From a virus, in IMG/VR virus record IMGVR_UViG_3300022707_002337, positions 1 through 46,493 of that record: a DNA stretch of 46,493 nucleotides; one strand, written 5' to 3'. The position numbers and the translations under genes are program-made. The notes below the pieces were generated by a model. It saw only the letters and a program-made list of their open reading frames with translations. It made no database searches and was not told the origin of the DNA. Below, one piece after another: positions 1 through 7,349 of the stretch (its first letter is position 1; the number at the start of each line of letters is the position of its first letter).

Positions 1-132
1 CATTGGAAATCTAGACATCACCTCAATCAAACTATGAAATTTTAATGTCAGCAACTCAGTCAATACACCATTCGTCATTAACGCAATGCCCGATGCGTCA
101 ACGTGCGGATATATACCAATTCTCTGTGTCAT
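1..132 (-). CDS. RuvC-like protein, N-terminal fragment
   Basis: An open frame starts with ATG at 132 and runs off the window after 44 residues. Its ATGA start overlaps the stop of the upstream gene, as in a translationally coupled operon. The start (MTQRIGIYPHVDASGIALM) follows the IGIDPxxxxSGxAL pattern of the first strand of phage RuvC-like resolvases, which resolve branched DNA before packaging. The usual first catalytic Asp is Tyr here, with Asp three residues later, so the assignment is tentative. If the window ends were joined directly, the frame would stop after three more codons, so the gene is either truncated or continues outside. Confidence 0.4.
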   Translation of the reverse strand, partial: MTQRIGIYPHVDASGIALMTNGVLTELLTLKFHSLIEVMSRFPM

Positions 133-314
133 TTCACCACCATTTGTATTTTTGCATATTCGTGAGCCAATTCAATGCCATCTGATTTCCGAAACTCCCT
201 ATTAAGATCACCTATAATAATTGTAGTTTCGTTAACGTGCTCGACCCGTTCACAGCGATCATTCACAATAACGCGATCTCCCACTTCAACTTCTTCTAAC
301 AGCTTGCGCATCAT
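129..314 (-). CDS. small hypothetical protein, 61 aa
   Basis: A short, charged, soluble-looking protein with no membrane segment. The centre has beta-like alternation (GDRVIV, TTIIIGD) that could suit a small SH3-like or modifier-type fold, but no family is recognised. ATG at 314 (or 311) follows a GGGAGGGTG Shine-Dalgarno stretch. The start overlaps the stop of the upstream gene and the stop overlaps the start of the RuvC-like gene, so it sits tightly within the leftward early operon. Confidence 0.65.
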   Translation of the reverse strand: MMRKLLEEVEVGDRVIVNDRCERVEHVNETTIIIGDLNREFRKSDGIELAHEYAKIQMVVK

Positions 315-553
315 TCACCCTCCCCATTATTAGCACTAGACAATGTGTGTCCTAAATAAATCCTACTATATTGAATTTGCCCACCTATTTTTTTATTAAA
401 ATCAGGTATAATTTTAATGTTATGTGCCAACTGTTCTTTTTTGGTACGCGGCGAATCCCTATCGTGTTGCCAGACAATAACGAACTTGGATTTACTAACT
501 ATTCTTGTTTTGAAACTGCCCAATATTCCATTTATATCAGTCACAATTTTCAT
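311..553 (-). CDS. small hypothetical protein, 80 aa
   Basis: I place the start at ATG 553 (MKIVTDINGI) because the longer frame to 589 would translate a tandem heptamer repeat. The repeat upstream supplies G-rich Shine-Dalgarno-like motifs. The protein is basic in the middle (KKEQLAHNIK) and has no recognised domain or membrane segment. The stop overlaps the next gene (ATGA type). Function unknown. Confidence 0.5.
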   Translation of the reverse strand: MKIVTDINGILGSFKTRIVSKSKFVIVWQHDRDSPRTKKEQLAHNIKIIPDFNKKIGGQIQYSRIYLGHTLSSANNGEGE

Positions 554-555
554 AA

Positions 556-591
556 CCCCAATCCCCAATCCCCAATCCTCAATCCTCAATC
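556..591 (+). repeat. tandem heptamer repeat between two genes
   Basis: About five copies of a 7-base unit, CCCAATC changing to CTCAATC; on the minus strand this reads GATTGGG/GATTGAG. It spans the stop codon of the upstream minus-strand gene (586) and the region just before ATG 553. Each minus-strand unit holds a G-rich stretch that could act as a Shine-Dalgarno, so copy number could change the leader length of the downstream gene. Confidence 0.8.
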
Positions 592-1320
592 AAATAAATT
601 AAGTCTTTTCTTTTGGAATAACAAAGCTTTAAAATAAATTTCAGGCATTTGTTTTCGTATTTTATTAACAGCTGGCCTAAGCCACGGTGTCGGTTTAATA
701 TTCACGCTCTGATTAGATAGATCATATAACATTCGTATTTTTGCGCCCTTTGGCCAACCCCTTTTAAACTTCTTTGATCCACCTTTTACCCTAAAGATAC
801 CTTTCGTTTTACCCAGCTCTAAAAATATAACACGCTTACCTGTCATGACCGCGTCCTGCACAGCAAAAACGTTCGCTTGCTTAGTACTTTTAGCTGCTCG
901 TTTGCGCTTAGTAGACAATTTAATCTTACGTAATTTATTCCTAGCCCTAGGTAAACGTGTCCTTTTTTTATTGCCCAATCCCTCACCAGACGCCACCGTG
1001 GTTGGTAACGGTACACCGTGCTTGCCCCGTGACATCTTGATGCCGCCAAACTCTTGATCCTCCATATAGTCTTCAGTCGAGCCGACGAACGCGGCTTGAC
1101 GCTCAATCTGAAGTGATTTTGACAGCTCAAACTGAATCGATCTCTCAGTAAATTTATTTCTTAAAATCATTTTTTCACGCAAATCGGTTCGAATTATTTT
1201 CTGAGTCTCAAAAACGCCCGTATTGATTGCACTACGATTAGCAAAATTAACAGCTCTTGATGCGAATAATTTCAAATCGCTCTCAAGTTTATTAATGTCT
1301 TTGTGTATAAATTCAAACAT
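586..1320 (-). CDS. putative tail completion/minor tail protein (gpZ-like), uncertain
   Basis: 244 aa starting at ATG 1320, after AAGGAG at a spacing of 6. The first third is helical (residues about 8-60). It is followed by a GSTEDYMEDQEFGG segment of the kind seen in phage minor-tail/virion morphogenesis proteins of the gpZ type, then a very basic linker and a C-terminal PTPWLRPAV motif typical of HK97 gp10/gpZ-like tail-completion proteins. If correct, it would act at the head-tail junction or tail end. It sits among early and small unknown genes rather than in the structural block, which is odd. Family assignment rests on motif resemblance only. Confidence 0.4.
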   Translation of the reverse strand: MFEFIHKDINKLESDLKLFASRAVNFANRSAINTGVFETQKIIRTDLREKMILRNKFTERSIQFELSKSLQIERQAAFVGSTEDYMEDQEFGGIKMSRGKHGVPLPTTVASGEGLGNKKRTRLPRARNKLRKIKLSTKRKRAAKSTKQANVFAVQDAVMTGKRVIFLELGKTKGIFRVKGGSKKFKRGWPKGAKIRMLYDLSNQSVNIKPTPWLRPAVNKIRKQMPEIYFKALLFQKKRLNLFD

Positions 1321-1529
1321 CACATTCTCCTTAACGCTTCCGATACACTATCGAACTTTGCAACAAGATGCTCGACAGTCACATCGTCATTATTTGGGAA
1401 ATCTTTTCTCAACACGGTATCCATCACATAATACAAAATAGATATCCCCATGATATACCCCCTTTTACTTACATAATCCCTAATAATCTTTCTAAAAATC
1501 CAAAGCTTTATTTTATCCATTCCATTCAT
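1320..1529 (-). CDS. small hypothetical protein, 69 aa
   Basis: ATG at 1529 (or 1520), preceded by GGGGATG. The N-terminal half has a basic amphipathic stretch (KIKLWIFRKIIRDYV) and then a hydrophobic GISILYYVM segment, so loose membrane association is possible. The C-terminal half is acidic and helical. Its start overlaps the upstream stop and its own stop overlaps the next ATG. No recognised family. Confidence 0.55.
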   Translation of the reverse strand: MNGMDKIKLWIFRKIIRDYVSKRGYIMGISILYYVMDTVLRKDFPNNDDVTVEHLVAKFDSVSEALRRM

Positions 1530-1777
1530 AATTTTTCATCCCCGTATAATCTAGCCCTAATAGGTCGAGTGGCCATAACCTCATCCGTGTAATATGCCCA
1601 TTGTTCGTAATCCGCTTCAGCGATTAAATCAGCTTTTGCCTGAGCTACGTGAATATTATAAAATTGATATAACTCGTTATTATTATTGCATAGCCATTTT
1701 TTCGCAACAGAATCATATATACCATAAATCTTTTCTTTACTACTTAATTGAGTTCCACAAACATCTTCGATTGACAC
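1526..1777 (-). CDS. paralogue of the C-terminal domain of the adjacent ASCH-like protein
   Basis: About 83 aa. I favour GTG 1777 because GGAGGT lies 6 bases upstream; GTG 1780 is the alternative. From about residue 18 it matches the C-terminal half of the upstream gene: YGIYD, W-C-NN-LYQF, IHVAQAKAD and the ending RPIRARLYG are shared. The pair therefore arose by duplication, with this copy lacking the DUF3850 part. The shared domain has one conserved Cys and an Asn/Tyr-rich core; its function is unknown. The gene overlaps the upstream one by 34 bases. Confidence 0.6.
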   Translation of the reverse strand: MSIEDVCGTQLSSKEKIYGIYDSVAKKWLCNNNNELYQFYNIHVAQAKADLIAEADYEQWAYYTDEVMATRPIRARLYGDEKL

Positions 1778-2229
1778 CACTCTACCTCCCCATATAATCT
1801 TGCCCTAATCGGTCGATCAGACACATTCTTTTCCCTATTAAACGAAAATTGTGCGTGCCTGAATGCAGCAATTACATCAGCCTGCGCTTGAGCTACATGA
1901 ATATCAGAAAATTGATATAACCGGCTATTATTCTCACATACCCATTCATCAAACTCATAATCATACACGCCGTAAACTTGCTTAGTCCTACGTCTAGTAC
2001 CTAATATACCATACCCCTCGCGCATACCATCGAGATCGCATATGATACATTCGATAACAACAGTCAGTGTCCTACCTGTGGGTTCACAATTATCGTCAAT
2101 ATCAATCAAATGTAGCATGTCACCAACCCTAAAACCCAGGTCCATTTTTCTATATTCAAAATTTTTCACACCAGCTTTTTGCTGATCAAAATGTTTTAAT
2201 TCTGTTTTCAACATATGTGTCTTAACCAT
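1744..2229 (-). CDS. DUF3850/ASCH-like protein with duplicated C-terminal domain
   Basis: 161 aa from ATG 2229, chosen because GGAGGT lies 7 bases upstream. Residues about 6-80 follow the DUF3850 pattern: HMLKTELKHFDQ, then GVKNFEYRK, GFRVGDMLHLID and a GRTLTVVI strand. DUF3850 belongs to the ASCH/PUA-like fold, generally thought to bind RNA or modified nucleotides. Residues about 85-155 form a separate module (YGVYD, LYQFSDIHVAQAQAD, RPIRARLYG) that is repeated in the next gene. The role may be in RNA-level regulation of infection, by analogy only. Confidence 0.6.
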   Translation of the reverse strand: MVKTHMLKTELKHFDQQKAGVKNFEYRKMDLGFRVGDMLHLIDIDDNCEPTGRTLTVVIECIICDLDGMREGYGILGTRRRTKQVYGVYDYEFDEWVCENNSRLYQFSDIHVAQAQADVIAAFRHAQFSFNREKNVSDRPIRARLYGEVEWCQSKMFVELN

Positions 2230-2230
2230 T

Positions 2231-2875
2231 TTAAGCACCTCCGACCAGTTTTCTCCACATCTTGCTGACATACCTAGCTTGATGTATCGCATCACCTAAC
2301 GCGTTATGCTCTTTAGCACCCATAACGCCCAATCCCGCAATACTACTTTGATACATATCCAAAATTGTCCTGCAGTCTCTGATATTCCAAAATTTCCAAG
2401 GAATATCAATTTTATCGTCGTCTGACAACTTTATGTTTAACCTTCGATATGCATTTTCTAAAATGCAAATATCAAATGTCGCGCCATTTCCCCAAACTCT
2501 ACAAGCTTTTGGCAACCATGCTGCCAATTCAGCCAGGGCGTCCACAAGGCTTGTCACGCCCGTTAAACACGTTCTTGCGTCATACGATTGTTTATCCCAC
2601 CATTTTTGCGTGTCGGGGTCTATGCGACGATTTTGACACCTCCAAGCTAGCTCTCTATAAAACGCCTCATCGGTTTTTTGTATGACACCGCTCACAGGAT
2701 CAAACATCACAGCTCCGATTGCAACAATCGCAGAATTCGGGGTTGTGCCCATCGTTTCGATATCGATCATGCAATGCCTAAATTTCATTTTAATTTTAAC
2801 GTTAACTTTATCAATAACTTTTAATTTGTATTGCACTTGATACTTTGCCCCTTTAGCTTTAGTTTTTGTTTGCAT
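2231..2875 (-). CDS. DEDDh 3'-5' exonuclease (Rv2179c/ExoVIII-like)
   Basis: Single-strand-specific 3'-5' exonuclease of the DnaQ-like fold. The start is ATG 2875, with GAGGGAG upstream; the longer frame to 2923 lacks a Shine-Dalgarno. Residues 1-30 are a lysine-rich extension. Motif ExoI is MIDIETMG (D38, E40), ExoII lies in GATFDICILE, and ExoIII is the H..LGDA segment near the C-terminus, giving the DEDDh set. The spacing IVAIGAVMFDP with a W-W element (QKWWDKQ) is typical of phage Rv2179c-type exonucleases. It lies directly downstream of the origin-like region and primase-helicase, consistent with a replication or repair role. Confidence 0.85.
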   Translation of the reverse strand: MQTKTKAKGAKYQVQYKLKVIDKVNVKIKMKFRHCMIDIETMGTTPNSAIVAIGAVMFDPVSGVIQKTDEAFYRELAWRCQNRRIDPDTQKWWDKQSYDARTCLTGVTSLVDALAELAAWLPKACRVWGNGATFDICILENAYRRLNIKLSDDDKIDIPWKFWNIRDCRTILDMYQSSIAGLGVMGAKEHNALGDAIHQARYVSKMWRKLVGGA

Positions 2876-3447
2876 TTTTAACTCCCTCTTACAAGTTTTG
2901 AATAAAAAACCACAAAATTTCATTTTTTAAAACTTTATTTTTTAAACCACTTTTTTAGTAACTTTAGTAACTATTTCATCGGAGTTATTAAAGTTACTAA
3001 AAACAGCGTATATACCACCTACATATATAAAAAAATTTATTTACTATTTTTTTATTCTACCTACATTACCCTATAGTACTTATAGTAACTCTAGTAACTG
3101 TGTGCATTACTTACTATTCTGAATGTAAATAAAACCTAAATTTCATTAAAAAAATCTATTTTGGTATTAATAGGTACTCAATTATGTAAACTATTGCCCA
3201 AAAAGATTAAGCTTTGATCAAAATCAAGAGTTACTAAAGTTAAAGGCCATTTTAACTAAAGTAACTATCGTTTAAAAATTGTACAGCGTTTTTTACGAAA
3301 AAAACTCAAAAAAAATAAATAAAAAATAAAAATGAAAAAAAATGAAAATAAGTTAGTGTTCACTAACAAAATAGTTACTAAAGTTAAAACGGGGTTTTAA
3401 GGAAAGTAACTCTCAAAATACATAAAAACTACTCTTTTTTAAAAAAA
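2876..3447. other. candidate replication origin with iteron-like repeats
   Basis: A 572-base gap without a credible gene. It is very AT-rich, with A-tracts at about 3290-3355 and T-rich stretches at about 3030-3060. Variants of AGTTACTAAAGTTA recur in both orientations at about 2956-2973, 2983-3000, 3082-3099, 3229-3244, 3252-3267, 3373-3388 and 3403-3413. Two pairs form imperfect inverted repeats (3229-3267 and 3373-3413). It lies directly downstream of the primase-polymerase/helicase gene and upstream of the exonuclease. Iterated short repeats beside an AT-rich stretch and a replication initiator are the usual form of a phage or plasmid origin. No clear DnaA box was seen. It must also carry the leader of the exonuclease gene. 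Confidence 0.6.
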
Positions 3448-5970
3448 TTAATCGTTTTTGAAAAAATTATCATCAAATTTTTCATCAATTTCGAAATCTT
3501 CGCAGACTTCTGCTGCCAATTTAATCTTGTAAAAGCCGTTTTTATTGCCAGCTAATTTGCCATAATTGAGACCCAACGCTTCTAAATCTGATCTCAATCT
3601 TTGCTTTGTATGCACCCTGATAATCCCGTGTTGAGCGCACCATCTCGTATACCTTATATAGACATTTCCCAGCAGTGTATTGTGTGTGTCATCAATTTGA
3701 ATGCAGTCACGCTTAAACAGAGCAATCGTATTACTCTCGGCAAGCCATGTTTCCTTAGCAATCTCACAAGATAATGGTTCTTTAAAATCCCCGCGTTCTC
3801 GAACGCGCTGTAATCCCTGTAGAGCACGATTAAGCACCCCCGACAACTCAGCATTAATGATCTTATCACCTAGCCCGCGTATCATGTCGCTGTCGTTATG
3901 AAATCCTCTGGAAAACGGAATCACTGCAGCTCTTCGTCGGAATCCCTCGCTTAAATCTTTTGTCTTTGGATATGCATTGGATAACATCGCCACTGTACAC
4001 ACACGGGTAAATCTAAATGCAGGATATCCTTTTGGATTGGCAGTACTTTCGCCATCCTCACTGAGCTTTTTTAGTACACCATCCGGTAATAACATGTTGG
4101 CGTCGAGATCATCATCATAGACCAGCAACTTACCGACAAGATTTGCACTAGCGTGATTGTCGCCACTCTGCCCATTTTTAAATTTATCGATGCTCTCTGG
4201 CAACATTGCATTTTTAAGCAACGCGCAAAGTATCAACATCAATGTCGTTTTGCCATCGCCGCCTGGTCCATTTAACAACCACCATTTCGCGGGCTGTTTG
4301 CGCGGGTATAACACGTAGCCCATAAATTCTTCGAAGTGTCGCACTAAATCTTCGGTGTCTTCAAAATCAGAAAATGTGCCTCTTATGGCTTTGTCAAAAA
4401 TTGGGCATTGGGCATCAGGTTCGTAGTCAGTTTCAATGATTTGTAGTAAGTAACTTTTATAGTGATGCCTTTTTAATTTCACCTCACCCGCATCATTAAT
4501 CCAAAGCTCGCCGTTTTTACAGTTGATAACCGCGTACGGCATTTCCCGCATCCGCAATACATCGTCACATGTCGCTGCTAATCGTCCTATTATAGATAAT
4601 GACTCGTTGACAAGCGTGTCCTCTTTAACATCTATGTCAGTTGAGCATCGCATTTCGTCAAGCGTTTCTGTAATTTTTTGACCCACATATTTTTGATGCA
4701 CAGTGCGCCAAAATTCCCCGTTATACATCCAAAATTGGCCGTTCTCGGCAAACACCAATCCGTTTTTGTTGTGAAATTTGTCAACCAATGTTTTCTCGGC
4801 TAGCTCACGTCCAATATCTAATACTATATGCTCTTTAACTTGCTTGACTACGTCGTTGAGTCTGCCTTTTTGCCAGCCCAGCGTTTTACGTATTGTCTCA
4901 AGCGCCCTGGCCCTGTTAATAGCATCAGTATGCAGTGCTGCCCTGATAGCTTTGATAATATCCTCATCACTTGAGTCAAGTGCTAATGCATCGGCCCGCT
5001 TTGTTGCTATGTTCTCTTTCGGTTCTTTATTTGATGTACTATCTATATAGTCATTAAAATCTTCACTTGCTGTCGCTACTTTGATAGAGCCTCCGTTTTT
5101 CATCACTTCATCGTAAAGGGTCCTATCAGTGATCATAGTTTCTTTTTCGTGCAGTGCGTGCCAAGTCTTACTGACCGCATCGGACCATGTTGCATATTCA
5201 GGATTACCAGCCGACCATGCTATTGCTTCAGAGATTCCAGTGCCACCAGTCGCGTGATGGCTTGCGCAAATAATCTTAAACCAATCCACGTATTCAGCGT
5301 AATCAGTAATAGGTAACTGTGTTAAAAGTCTGTGTAATTGTATGTTAGTGATGGTGCCAGCGGGATTTGTGTTTTTAATTGGCTTGTATTTGAGTATTTT
5401 TAATAATTTTTTTGGTAGTTTGGGTTGTTCACCGAGCGTTGGCGCGAAATCATCCCATTCGTAATAATTGCCATTCGGGTGCTTACTGCCTGCGCAAACT
5501 ATTTGAGTGCCTTTTGTTTTAAATTCGATACCTGGGAATTCTGGGATCTCATGGCGTATGTTTGCACCGGTCGGATGTTTTAAATAATAATGATGTCCTC
5601 CCGATCCTGTTATGACTGTGGGGCAATACTCAGCTAAATCTTTAATACCCAAAAACGACAGCAATTTTTGTAAAGAATTTACACCGTCTTTATAGTTGCG
5701 GGGATCATCATCGATTATTATTTCACCTTCAGGTATGCGATAACCAACGTTATTGCCTTCTTTTACGTATTTAAGTGTATTATTTACATCAATGTTCGCT
5801 ATCGACCAATTTTTGTGAATAGGTGCCTTTCCCATCGGTACAGGTTTGCCGACTTTATTTGTAATAGTTTCGCCAGTTGTGCTTTTCTTAACTTTATTCC
5901 ATTTAAAAAGCGGTATTAAGTCCGCTTTTATGTGTAAGTATGGTTTTAGTTGTTCTTTTTTAACAATCAC
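3448..5970 (-). CDS. primase-polymerase / SF3 helicase (P4 alpha/D5-like)
   Basis: 840 aa replication initiator that combines primer synthesis with DNA unwinding. The N-terminal prim-pol (AEP) domain spans about residues 10-180, with catalytic EIIIDDDPRN (D87, D89), the nucleotide-binding TGSGGHHYYL (H126) and a GIEFKTKGTQIVCAGS strand. A PriCT-like helical segment follows at about 215-300 (GISEAIAWSAGNP), then a D5-N region at about 410-540. The SF3 helicase has Walker A GPGGDGKTT at about 567-575 and Walker B LLVYDDDLD at about 613-621. ATG 5970 is the only plausible start; the gene is preceded by an AT-rich leader. It likely acts at the repeat-rich region just downstream. Length and domain order fit large phage and plasmid primase-helicases. 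Confidence 0.92.
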   Translation of the reverse strand: MIVKKEQLKPYLHIKADLIPLFKWNKVKKSTTGETITNKVGKPVPMGKAPIHKNWSIANIDVNNTLKYVKEGNNVGYRIPEGEIIIDDDPRNYKDGVNSLQKLLSFLGIKDLAEYCPTVITGSGGHHYYLKHPTGANIRHEIPEFPGIEFKTKGTQIVCAGSKHPNGNYYEWDDFAPTLGEQPKLPKKLLKILKYKPIKNTNPAGTITNIQLHRLLTQLPITDYAEYVDWFKIICASHHATGGTGISEAIAWSAGNPEYATWSDAVSKTWHALHEKETMITDRTLYDEVMKNGGSIKVATASEDFNDYIDSTSNKEPKENIATKRADALALDSSDEDIIKAIRAALHTDAINRARALETIRKTLGWQKGRLNDVVKQVKEHIVLDIGRELAEKTLVDKFHNKNGLVFAENGQFWMYNGEFWRTVHQKYVGQKITETLDEMRCSTDIDVKEDTLVNESLSIIGRLAATCDDVLRMREMPYAVINCKNGELWINDAGEVKLKRHHYKSYLLQIIETDYEPDAQCPIFDKAIRGTFSDFEDTEDLVRHFEEFMGYVLYPRKQPAKWWLLNGPGGDGKTTLMLILCALLKNAMLPESIDKFKNGQSGDNHASANLVGKLLVYDDDLDANMLLPDGVLKKLSEDGESTANPKGYPAFRFTRVCTVAMLSNAYPKTKDLSEGFRRRAAVIPFSRGFHNDSDMIRGLGDKIINAELSGVLNRALQGLQRVRERGDFKEPLSCEIAKETWLAESNTIALFKRDCIQIDDTHNTLLGNVYIRYTRWCAQHGIIRVHTKQRLRSDLEALGLNYGKLAGNKNGFYKIKLAAEVCEDFEIDEKFDDNFFKND

Positions 5971-6040
5971 ATTGTTAACCTCTTATAAAATAAACTCTTA
6001 TAAAAAATCAAAATAAAATGAAAATTTAATTTATTTTATT

Positions 6041-6080
6041 AATTTTTATTAAATTTTATTGAATTTTATTGAATTTTATT
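6041..6080 (+). repeat. AT-rich decamer tandem repeat
   Basis: Four adjacent copies of a GAATTTTATT-like 10-base unit lie between the repressor-like gene and the primase-helicase. On the minus strand they form part of the primase-helicase leader. The unit could ease strand opening or simply be a slippage product. Confidence 0.7.
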
Positions 6081-6081
6081 A

Positions 6082-6315
6082 CTAAAATTTATCCGGTCGT
6101 AAGTCTTTCGCTTTAAAGAATTTACCCAATGTTTCATGTTTTTCAACCATCCTTGCGCCGGCAGGGCTGATTTGTTTTCGCACTTCCCAACCGTGTACTT
6201 TCGAATATTCGAGGTCGAGCATTTTAGATAAGTGATTGATTCCACCTGCTTTTTCTATCAGCAAAGTTAATTGTTCCAACTTTGCTAGGTTTAATTCTTC
6301 TAACAATAATTTCAT
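6082..6315 (-). CDS. YdaS/Cro-like transcriptional regulator
   Basis: 77 aa helix-turn-helix protein. Residues about 16-55 show the Cro/YdaS pattern: LIEKAGGINHLSKMLDL, then YSKVHGWEVRKQISPAGA, ending in the characteristic LRPD near the C-terminus. Start ATG 6315 follows GGGAG at a spacing of 9. It is the first gene of the leftward arm and diverges from the rightward early genes across a 235-base region holding repeated operator-like motifs. It probably binds there and sets the balance between the two arms. YdaS proteins are called antitoxins in some annotations, but no toxin partner is visible here. Confidence 0.75.
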   Translation of the reverse strand: MKLLLEELNLAKLEQLTLLIEKAGGINHLSKMLDLEYSKVHGWEVRKQISPAGARMVEKHETLGKFFKAKDLRPDKF

Positions 6316-6380
6316 TTCTTACAACTCCCATATGTGAGCTATTAAATATAGTTAGTTTTATAGTATAAAGCAAGTCATAA

Positions 6381-6464
6381 ATAAAGTTAGAATTTAATTT
6401 ACTATTTAATTCGAATATTATTTATAATATAGTTAAAATTTAATTCGAATAAAGTTAGAATTTA
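6381..6464. promoter_or_regulatory. iterated operator-like motifs in the divergent control region
   Basis: Three copies of AGTTA(G/A)AATTTA lie at 6385-6396, 6431-6442 and 6453-6464. Two copies of TTTAATTCGAATA, with an ATTCGAAT palindromic core, lie at 6405-6417 and 6439-6451. The longer 16-mer ATAAAGTTAGAATTTA is exact at 6381-6396 and 6449-6464. They sit between the leftward regulator gene and the first rightward gene, the expected place for Cro/CI-type operators. No strong consensus sigma70 promoter was identified; TATACT at 6488-6493 is a possible rightward -10. Confidence 0.6.
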
Positions 6465-6550
6465 CTATACTTTTCCATTTCTGGGGGTATACTTAACTTC
6501 ATGGTAATCGCCATATGCAAATTAATTTTATAAAAACGAGGACAAAAACA

Positions 6551-7267
6551 ATGCACAACATACAAGTAACATTTGATATAAAGGGTGATGATATAAAACA
6601 AATCGCGTTGCTGAGTAGCATCATGCTTAATATGTCTAAAACGGCAGGTGGACCGATTACGGGCAACGAAGTGATTGGTGCTGTATTAGGTAACGACGGC
6701 ACGGTCGCTAAAACCGAAGAGCCTGAGGAGCCTGAGAAAATTGATACAGATGATGCAAATGTAGTGGTGAACAGATTTGCGGAATTTAGACGTGCTTATA
6801 AGAATACTAAAAAAAGGGTAAGTGAAAGTTTTGTAAATGGTATTTTAAGTGATAACGGTATAACAATTCTACCGGGACAAGGCAAATTACTTGCATCTGT
6901 GCCAGAAGCTTTATACAGCACTCTAATAAAGCGGTTTTTAACGAGTGACACAGCTGAAGAGGACGCTTTTACAGCAACAACGATTGATCCTAAGGCTGGA
7001 ACCGTTAAATCGGATGACGATGAATTTGAAGAGAATTTTATCGAGGCAATGGCTGATGAGCTAGACGACACTGAAGAAAGCGCGCCAATCGATCCGGATA
7101 AAGTGATAAAAGCACTCAAAGCTGGCGTCAAAGAATACGATAGAGACACGATTAAGGAACTTATGGCTACATATAAATGCAAAAACTTAGCAGATGTTAG
7201 CAAATTATCAAATGGTAAATTACTGCAAATAATGACTGATCTGGACGATCTTGGAGAGATCGCTTAA
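6551..7267 (+). CDS. first rightward early gene, unknown acidic protein, 238 aa
   Basis: ATG 6551 is preferred over 6515 because a CGAGGA Shine-Dalgarno lies about 9 bases upstream. The protein is acidic with low-complexity linkers (EEPEEPEK about residues 58-66, DDDEFEEN about 160-168). It has an N-terminal beta-like strand (NIQVTFDIKGDDI) and a C-terminal helical segment ending LQIMTDLDDLGEIA. No known family is recognised. It is followed by a strong terminator, so it may be expressed as a separate early transcript. Confidence 0.75.
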   Translation: MHNIQVTFDIKGDDIKQIALLSSIMLNMSKTAGGPITGNEVIGAVLGNDGTVAKTEEPEEPEKIDTDDANVVVNRFAEFRRAYKNTKKRVSESFVNGILSDNGITILPGQGKLLASVPEALYSTLIKRFLTSDTAEEDAFTATTIDPKAGTVKSDDDEFEENFIEAMADELDDTEESAPIDPDKVIKALKAGVKEYDRDTIKELMATYKCKNLADVSKLSNGKLLQIMTDLDDLGEIA

Positions 7268-7280
7268 ACGAGTTTACCCC

Positions 7281-7331
7281 GATGCCGAGAGGCATCACTT
7301 TCCGTGCGGCATTGGGTCGCACGGTTTTTTT
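7281..7331 (+). terminator. rho-independent terminator with preceding hairpin (possible attenuator)
   Basis: The stem CCGTGCG/CGCACGG (7302-7308 and 7318-7324) has a 9-base loop and is followed by seven T (7325-7331), the classic intrinsic terminator form. Just upstream, GATGCC-GAGA-GGCATC (7281-7296) makes a second tight hairpin. The GATGCC strand could also pair with GGCATT in the terminator loop, so alternative folds are possible. It lies between the stop at 7267 and ATG 7350 and should reduce read-through into the coiled-coil cluster. Confidence 0.85.
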
Positions 7332-7349
7332 AAATCAAAGGAATGCGAC

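Noticed and set aside
2956-3413. CRISPR array
   Set aside because: Repeats are short, degenerate, in both orientations and irregularly spaced, with no uniform spacers or cas genes; iterons are a better explanation.
6082-6315. Toxin-antitoxin system around the YdaS-like gene
   Set aside because: No YdaT-like or other toxin partner lies beside it; the divergent operator-like region fits a phage Cro-type regulator better.
6796-7203. 135-aa minus-strand frame opposite the first early gene
   Set aside because: Ser-rich shadow of the acidic plus-strand protein; no Shine-Dalgarno and wrong orientation for the arm.
7251-7349. N-terminal extension of the 7350 gene
   Set aside because: It would translate the terminator hairpin and T-tract; the internal ATG has a good ribosome site.
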